From Parvularcula sp038749595 (GTDB lineage Bacteria; Pseudomonadota; Alphaproteobacteria; Caulobacterales; Parvularculaceae), in the NCBI GenBank assembly GCA_038749595.1, contig JBCDHW010000006.1, positions 1 to 64,000 of the forward strand: DNA of 64,000 bases. The letters are read 5' to 3'. The translations under genes were made by a program, and so were the position numbers. The stretch's first letter is position 1. Each line of letters begins with the position of its first letter. The notes under the pieces were generated by a model. It was not told where the DNA came from and did not search any database. It was given only the letters and a program-made list of their open reading frames with translations. Below, piece after piece: positions 59,360 through 64,000 of this stretch.

Positions 59360-60571
59360 ATGAGCGCGAACGACCGCCCCTATGATGGTCCCCCCGACTA
59401 CCGCGTGGTGGGCCGCCATGGCGTCTACCCCGAGACGAGCCACGACGAAATTGCCCGATTTAACTTCCTGGCACAGATGAACCGGCACCTCGCAACGAAG
59501 GTGATGCCGGGGGTCGGTGAAGCGTTCGAAGCACGGGTCAAACCAGCGCGCGAGAAAGAGATTGGCCCCTACAAAAGCCGCCACGAGGTCCGCAAAGATC
59601 TCGCCAAAGACCCGATGTTCCAATGGTGGTCGGCGCTCCGTCGCGGTACAATGGAAACGCGTCAGCAGGCTGGCCGGTGGGTCACGATTCGCCAAGCCGA
59701 CGAACTCAACGCCAAAGTAAAGGAACTCACTGAAGGCGACCCGCGCCTGCAACTCGACCCAGAATTTAAACAGCCGCGATCGACGGTAGCGATCGACCAC
59801 CATTGTATGCCGGGAAGTTACTATACGGAGCTTGTTCCTGGCGATGTGACGGGCGCAGCGAACTACGATGCTGGGATCTTCGCGACAACTGGCGGTATGT
59901 TAGGGCGCTACAATGACGGCGGCGGCGTCGCCGTGGCGCAATGGGTGAAAAAGAACCTCCCCGATTTCGCACCGAAACGGATCCTCGATATCGGCTGCGG
60001 CCTTGGCCACAACGTTATTCCGATTGCGGAGATGTTCCCGGATGCGGAGGTTGTCGGAGTCGATGCCGGTGCGCCTATGCTCCGCTATGGCTTGGCGCGC
60101 GCAAAAACGATGGGCATCGAGAACGTCACCTTCGTCCAAGGCGACGTATCAAAGCTCGACACATTTGAGGACGGAAGTTTCGACTGGGTTCAGTCGACGA
60201 TGTTCTTGCACGAGACGAGCTACAAAACGATGCCAATGATCTTCCGGGAGACACACAGGCTTCTTGCGCCTGGCGGGATCGTTCTTCACGTGGAGCAACC
60301 GCAGTATACTGAGGACATGGCTCTGTTCGAACAGGCTATGCGCGACTGGGACGCGTTCTACAACAACGAACCGTTCTGGACCAAAATGCACGAAATCGAT
60401 CTTGATCAATGGATGCAAGACGCTGGTTTTTCTCATGAAACCTTGATCCACGGAGGCGTTGCCGCAGTTGTTGATCCCGAGGTTTTCCCCGAGGCCGCGA
60501 AGGACGACGGACAAGAAGACTACGGGCGTAAAGCGGCTTGGCACGTGGTTGGCGCGAGGAAAGCTGCGTGA
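59360..60571 (+). CDS. Class I SAM-dependent methyltransferase with an N-terminal extension
   Basis: A 403-residue protein. Residues about 205-330 are the methyltransferase core: ILDIGCGLGHNVIPIAEMFP, VVGVDAGAPML, VTFVQGDVSKLDTFEDGSFDWV. About 200 residues of charged, unassigned sequence precede it, with HHCMPGSYYTELVPGDVTGAANYD at its end. It would methylate a pathway compound or a protein. It is coupled to the next gene by TGATG and lies under site D. The closest family is not evident to me. Confidence 0.85.
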   Translation: MSANDRPYDGPPDYRVVGRHGVYPETSHDEIARFNFLAQMNRHLATKVMPGVGEAFEARVKPAREKEIGPYKSRHEVRKDLAKDPMFQWWSALRRGTMETRQQAGRWVTIRQADELNAKVKELTEGDPRLQLDPEFKQPRSTVAIDHHCMPGSYYTELVPGDVTGAANYDAGIFATTGGMLGRYNDGGGVAVAQWVKKNLPDFAPKRILDIGCGLGHNVIPIAEMFPDAEVVGVDAGAPMLRYGLARAKTMGIENVTFVQGDVSKLDTFEDGSFDWVQSTMFLHETSYKTMPMIFRETHRLLAPGGIVLHVEQPQYTEDMALFEQAMRDWDAFYNNEPFWTKMHEIDLDQWMQDAGFSHETLIHGGVAAVVDPEVFPEAAKDDGQEDYGRKAAWHVVGARKAA

Positions 60572-60933
60572 TGTCGACGCCGCTCGATCCCTTTTCGCTA
60601 GCTGGCGCAAAAGCCAAAGGCAAACGCCCCTGGTTTTTCGATAATCCTGACACGGAGCGGGTGATGAACATCACCCTCGCTCTGATGCAGGAAGTCGCGG
60701 TCATCCGTGAACGTCTCGATACCGTAGAGCGCCTTCTCGAGCGCGACGGTGCTGTGACCCGTGAGAGCATTGAGGCGTATACGCCGGATAAGGCTGCTGC
60801 CGATGAACGCGGAGCTTTGATGCAGGAATATATCGCCCGGTGCCTGAGGATCCTTCAACAGGACCGCGAGGCCATTGATCGGGGCAAGGAAGATTCGAGC
60901 GAGGACGTTGCCGAAGAATTCGCGAAAGTCTAA
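60571..60933 (+). CDS. Hypothetical coiled-coil protein paired with the methyltransferase
   Basis: A 120-residue, charged, mainly helical protein (MNITLALMQEVAVIRERLDTVERLLER, and ALMQEYIARCLRILQQDREAIDRG). The pattern suggests a coiled coil or helical bundle that may bind the upstream methyltransferase. The ATG overlaps the previous stop as TGATG. No family recognised. It is convergent with the sulfurtransferase gene. Confidence 0.72.
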   Translation: MSTPLDPFSLAGAKAKGKRPWFFDNPDTERVMNITLALMQEVAVIRERLDTVERLLERDGAVTRESIEAYTPDKAAADERGALMQEYIARCLRILQQDREAIDRGKEDSSEDVAEEFAKV

Positions 60934-60972
60934 CCAACAGCTCTGAGCTGCGCGGCTGTATCGCCAAATCCG

Positions 60973-61806
60973 TTATGCCGGCGCAGGAATAATTGCGTTC
61001 GAGCGCATCGCCCACTCAGCCCACGAACCGTCGTAGAGTGCGAGGTTCTCATACCCCAGCACGCTCAGCGCCAGGAGGATCGAACAAGCGGTCACGCCAG
61101 ACCCGCACGTTGCGACAATCCTCTGATCACGTTCCCTTTGAAGCGGTTCAAAAATCTCGCGAAGGCGATCGGAAGGCTGCAGCTTTCCGTTGGCCTGATA
61201 AAGCTCCGTCATAGGAACATTGATCGCATTCGGCATCGCGCCCGACGGCAGACCTGCCCTTGGTTCAGGTGCGATGCCTTGAAAGCGTCCAGCCGGTCGA
61301 GCGTCGACGATGCAAAATTCTCTGGTCTCCAACGCCGCCGTCATCGCTCTGAAATCAATTACTTTTTCCGGATGCCACGACGCCCTGAAGGTGCCCGCAC
61401 GCGTTTGAGGCTCTTCCCTTGTCACTGGAAATCCCCGCTCCTTCCAGGCGTGGAGCCCTCCATCGAGAACCTGCACACCCGCAAATCCCATCGTCCGAAA
61501 TGTCCACCAGACTCGGGCCGCCGAGTGCAGAGGCGAGGCGTCGTAAATAACGACGTGCTCGGAATCGCCGATCATCGGACCGACCGCTTCTGAGAATTGC
61601 TCAGGCGTGGGCATCATATGCGGAAGTGAACTCTCCTGATCAGCAATCGCATCGAGATCAAAAAAGTGCGCAGACGGAATGTGCTCCCGCTGATATGTTT
61701 CGTACCCAGACGAGCCATCTAAAAACCACGTCGAATCAATAAAGGCTATGCGATCTCGATTGACGAAGGCATCGGCGGCAGAAATGAGCGGTGAAGCCGT
61801 GATCAT
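60973..61806 (-). CDS. sseA: 3-mercaptopyruvate/thiosulfate sulfurtransferase
   Basis: A 277-residue protein of two rhodanese domains. The catalytic C234 lies in TCGSGVTA, the CGSGVTA form of 3-mercaptopyruvate sulfurtransferases, and CEXXXR-type DAR/DGG contacts appear in both halves. It transfers sulfur from mercaptopyruvate to a thiol acceptor, or detoxifies cyanide. It overlaps the exported protein gene upstream by one base and is the last gene of the motif 1 operon beginning with DUF1330. Confidence 0.9.
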   Translation of the reverse strand: MITASPLISAADAFVNRDRIAFIDSTWFLDGSSGYETYQREHIPSAHFFDLDAIADQESSLPHMMPTPEQFSEAVGPMIGDSEHVVIYDASPLHSAARVWWTFRTMGFAGVQVLDGGLHAWKERGFPVTREEPQTRAGTFRASWHPEKVIDFRAMTAALETREFCIVDARPAGRFQGIAPEPRAGLPSGAMPNAINVPMTELYQANGKLQPSDRLREIFEPLQRERDQRIVATCGSGVTACSILLALSVLGYENLALYDGSWAEWAMRSNAIIPAPA

Positions 61807-62603
61807 CAGAAAGTAGGCTCTGATGGTGCCCGCTCCACACGAAAAAGACTATCCGGGAGCGGAGCACCAATGGAGAAGTCCGTCCACACCGCTTCGTTCG
61901 CTTTCACACCGTCATAGAACAGACGAACACGACCCGCCTGCCTCCACGATACGCCAGGCTTTTCGAAAAAATGCGAGTACCGCCGCTCGTGCCAACCTCT
62001 ATCCGTCTGAAACCCCACGTAAACAATCGCGTCATCCGACTGACGGATCCCGAAAAGCGTCTTGCCACCCGATGGGTCAGTCAATTCGACCATAGCCGTC
62101 GGTTCACCATCGATCAGGCGGTCAGGGCGACGTTTTTGGCTCCATCCTTCGTCGAGCGCATTTCGGATCGCGCCAAAGCCAAAATTATTACCCCACATTT
62201 CATTCGCAGACTGATCGCTCATCACCCCGTTTTGAGTCGACGTCACAGAACCGTCGAATGCCAAAAGCAACGCCAGCTGACCATCGGACCACGCCTCAAT
62301 CCGGACCCGACCGTTCGCATTCCGCGAGTCCGCCTTCGTCTCGCCAAAGACGCGCCACATCGCGTACTGATCCCAAAGCACTTCACCGCCATCAGGTGTA
62401 CGGATGATGTTGTAGCCTTTGAGAAACAACGTACCCGGCCGGGTGAAAGTCTCACCTCCCGCCGCGCGGTGCGCTCTTTCGATGATCGAACGCGCTGTCG
62501 TGCTCGGATCTGATTGTTCGGCCGCTGGCATCGTTGCCCGCGCATCAAGCGCGGGTGGAGCGCCGCTGAGCAACAGCGCCGCCAGGATAGCGCCCCCTGT
62601 CAC
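61806..62603 (-). CDS. Exported protein of unknown function, LolA-like features
   Basis: A 265-residue protein with a signal peptide (TGGAILAALLLSGAPPALDA) and a mature part rich in beta strands: IIERAHRAAGGETFTRPGTLFLKGYNI, WGNNFGFGAIRN and TLFGIRQSDDAIVYVGFQTD. The shape recalls outer-membrane lipoprotein-sorting proteins but without a clear family call. The GTG at 62603 has GGAGG in front and overlaps the DUF1330 stop by 4 bases (GTGA). It lies between DUF1330 and sulfurtransferase genes. Confidence 0.68.
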   Translation of the reverse strand: MTGGAILAALLLSGAPPALDARATMPAAEQSDPSTTARSIIERAHRAAGGETFTRPGTLFLKGYNIIRTPDGGEVLWDQYAMWRVFGETKADSRNANGRVRIEAWSDGQLALLLAFDGSVTSTQNGVMSDQSANEMWGNNFGFGAIRNALDEGWSQKRRPDRLIDGEPTAMVELTDPSGGKTLFGIRQSDDAIVYVGFQTDRGWHERRYSHFFEKPGVSWRQAGRVRLFYDGVKANEAVWTDFSIGAPLPDSLFRVERAPSEPTF

Positions 62604-62896
62604 GACGGATCCTCCACGAGCATCACGTGCGCCGTGGCAAGCGTTTGACGCGCTAACTTCAAAGCTTCGTACTCGGGCGAATTCCAAAACGCGAGTGCCG
62701 CTTCCTTGCTCGGCCAGCGCGAGATGACCGCACTCTGGCCATCAAAAAGAGGACCCTCGAGCGCCGAAACGCCCGGCGCCCGGACCACATATTCACCGCC
62801 CATCTTGCTCAAAAGCGCAGCCGTCGGCCCAGCATAGTCACTAAAAAACCGTGCGCGGTCATGCACTTCCGCAAAGACAATCATATAGGCGGCCAT
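62600..62896 (-). CDS. Soluble DUF1330 protein
   Basis: A 98-residue single DUF1330 domain (YMIVFAEVHDRARFFSDYAGPTAALL, then ISRWPSKEAALAFWNSPEYEALKLAR). It is a paralogue of the anchored form at 33296-33790, sharing the RWPSKEAAL/FWNSPEY block. The ATG at 62896 lies 33 bases from motif 1 site E. It leads the operon with the exported protein and the sulfurtransferase. The biochemical role of the family is unknown. Confidence 0.85.
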   Translation of the reverse strand: MAAYMIVFAEVHDRARFFSDYAGPTAALLSKMGGEYVVRAPGVSALEGPLFDGQSAVISRWPSKEAALAFWNSPEYEALKLARQTLATAHVMLVEDPS

Positions 62897-62928
62897 TGTG
62901 CTTCGCTCCGTCGCTAGCTTTTGAGAAC

Positions 62929-62950
62929 GGTAAAAGATATATCTTTTGTC
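62929..62950. promoter_or_regulatory. Motif 1 operator, site E (DUF1330 / VOC divergent promoter)
   Basis: AAAAGATATATCTTTT at 62932-62947 is a perfect 16-base palindrome and the best copy of motif 1. It lies 33 bases before the leftward DUF1330 gene and 37 bases before the rightward VOC gene. Confidence 0.88.
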
Positions 62951-62986
62951 GCCAACCCGAAAACACCGTTGCAAAGGCTTTCTTGG

Positions 62987-63868
62987 ATGAAACTTCTCCG
63001 CGCCGCTACACTCACCGTCAGCGATATCGAACGCTCAAAACAGCTTTATACGGAATATTTTGACTACAGCGTTGTGGAAGAAGGGACTGTCGATCCCGAG
63101 CTTGCCAACAGTTGGGGAACGCCAAAAAGCGCGGGTGCGCCGATGGCCGTGTTACAGCCGAGCTCTGGGGCAGCCATCTTTATCCGCTTTGTTGAGCAGC
63201 CGCCAGTCGAAGGGTTTCGTGCGCTGCGGAGTTACGGATGGAACGCGATCGAGATTTGTGTGAACGACGTTCTCGCAGCGAATGACCGTATGCTGAACAG
63301 TCCGTTTGAAATCATTGGCCCACCACGCGAAATTGACGGCTTGCCTGCGATCTATCCGATGCAAGTGAAGGGCCCCGACGAGGAAATCGTCTATCTCACG
63401 CAGATCAGGGACGATTTGCCAGCCTTTGACCTTCCCCGCGCGGCGACGTTGATCGACAAGCTCTTCATCTTAGTCATGGGGTGCAGCGACATGGAAGCTG
63501 CAAATACGTGGATGGCAGAGCATTGTGGTCTCGACATGGGCCGCGATATGGAAATCGTCTACACCATGCTTGCGAAGGCGTACGGGACGGACGAAGCAGA
63601 GCTTCACCGCATCTCAACAATGGTGCATGGTCGCGATGTGTTCCTTGAAGTTGATCAGTATCCTGAAGCTGCGATTGCTCGGCCCCATCACGAGGGCATG
63701 CTCGTCCCTGGATGTGCCGTCGGGACCATGTGGCATCCAGACTTCAACACTTTACAAGGACCGTGGATCACCGAACCAAAAGTCTATGAAAGCATTGTTT
63801 ATCAAGGCAAACGTTCGGGCACGATGCGTGGACCTGACGGTACACTGATTGAAATGGTCGAGGGCTAA
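62987..63868 (+). CDS. Cytoplasmic protein with two VOC domains
   Basis: A 293-residue protein with two VOC modules, near residues 1-135 (LLRAATLTVSDIERSKQLYTEYFDYSVVEEG) and 145-290 (RAATLIDKLFILVMGCSDMEAANTW), without a signal peptide. It is the soluble counterpart of the envelope VOC lipoproteins of the same locus. Glu and His residues of metal-binding type occur (VDQYPEAA, GPDGTLIEM). It may act on the ring-opened product or on an aldehyde-type intermediate. It is followed 3 bases later by an oxidoreductase gene. Confidence 0.85.
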   Translation: MKLLRAATLTVSDIERSKQLYTEYFDYSVVEEGTVDPELANSWGTPKSAGAPMAVLQPSSGAAIFIRFVEQPPVEGFRALRSYGWNAIEICVNDVLAANDRMLNSPFEIIGPPREIDGLPAIYPMQVKGPDEEIVYLTQIRDDLPAFDLPRAATLIDKLFILVMGCSDMEAANTWMAEHCGLDMGRDMEIVYTMLAKAYGTDEAELHRISTMVHGRDVFLEVDQYPEAAIARPHHEGMLVPGCAVGTMWHPDFNTLQGPWITEPKVYESIVYQGKRSGTMRGPDGTLIEMVEG

Positions 63869-63871
63869 GTG

Positions 63872-64000
63872 ATGAAAAAAATCGTCCTAGTTCGACCGAT
63901 CGATCACAAGCCATGCGCCGATGATTTCACCATGATCGAGGCGCCAACGCCGGAATGCCCTGGCGATGGCGTCCTCGCCCGAACGGTCTATCTGTCGCTC
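63872..64000 (+). CDS. MDR-superfamily NADP-dependent oxidoreductase, N-terminal part (cut by the window)
   Basis: Only 43 codons are visible: MKKIVLVRPIDHKPCADDFTM, then the P-x-P and LARTVYLSL block that is typical of CurA/prostaglandin-reductase-like zinc-independent alcohol dehydrogenases. It would reduce or oxidise a conjugated ketone or alcohol. It starts 3 bases after the VOC gene. The gene runs off the right edge. Confidence 0.75.
   Translation, partial: MKKIVLVRPIDHKPCADDFTMIEAPTPECPGDGVLARTVYLSL

Noticed and set aside
1..64000. CRISPR arrays, rRNA genes, insertion sequences and prophage structural genes
   Set aside because: I looked for regularly spaced repeats, transposases with terminal repeats and rRNA sequence and saw none in the window apart from the integrase region.

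Overview
The window looks like a chromosome of a high-GC, probably marine alphaproteobacterium. Pointers are a proton-translocating transhydrogenase with a split alpha subunit (PntAA, PntAB, PntB), a cobalamin methionine synthase that lacks its homocysteine domain and sits behind metF and an ArsR-methyltransferase regulator, an NtrC-type regulator next to a cold-shock gene, and frequent GTG/TTG starts in tightly overlapping operons. I do not assert a genus. LAYOUT: (1) 1-3.4 kb is the end of an integrative element: a cut-off membrane gene, a hypothetical gene, an XRE regulator, a small gene and a tyrosine integrase beside the 3' end of tRNA-Asp, with direct repeats and a copy of the tRNA 3' end in between. 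(2) 3.7-5.8 kb holds a sulfotransferase and a GT-D-type glycosyltransferase. (3) 5.8-29.7 kb is mostly housekeeping: gpmA and an alpha/beta hydrolase, an exported nuclease/phosphatase, the pnt operon with an alcohol dehydrogenase and a thioesterase inside it, an NtrC-like regulator, cspA, the methionine/one-carbon operon with a perfect palindromic operator, a beta-barrel protein, a HerA-like ATPase, lpdA, an aldehyde dehydrogenase with an unassigned structured RNA next to it, a methyltransferase and a TauD-like protein. (4) 29.9-64 kb is a large catabolic locus that runs off the right edge. CATABOLIC LOCUS: two palindromic motifs divide it into two sub-regulons. Motif 1 (ideal form AAAAGATATATCTTTT, five sites) lies before the TonB receptor operon, between a DUF1330 gene and the isochorismatase/deacetylase/nitrilase operon, before the FAD-oxidase/aldehyde-dehydrogenase fusion operon, and at two further divergent promoters. 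Motif 2 (TAATTTGTCCGGACAAATTA, one perfect 20-bp palindrome and one shorter site) lies before the MaoC/acyl-CoA dehydrogenase/CaiB operon and at the divergent start of the MmgE/PrpD operon and the CoA-transferase-GntR pair. Each set has one linked GntR/UTRA regulator. Regulon 1 gives uptake, three PuuE/cyclic-imidase-like hydrolases, an isochorismatase-type amidase and oxidation. Regulon 2 gives acyl-CoA chemistry typical of branched dicarboxylates. Cyclic imide to half-amide to dicarboxylate to CoA thioester is the simplest reading. A CpeT/CpcT-like exported protein and a HapK-like protein in regulon 1 suggest, as a hypothesis only, imides derived from linear tetrapyrroles. Several family members appear to have lost canonical catalytic residues (nitrilase Cys and Lys, CoA-transferase Glu, enoyl-CoA hydratase Glu), so chemistry transferred from the family names should be treated with care.
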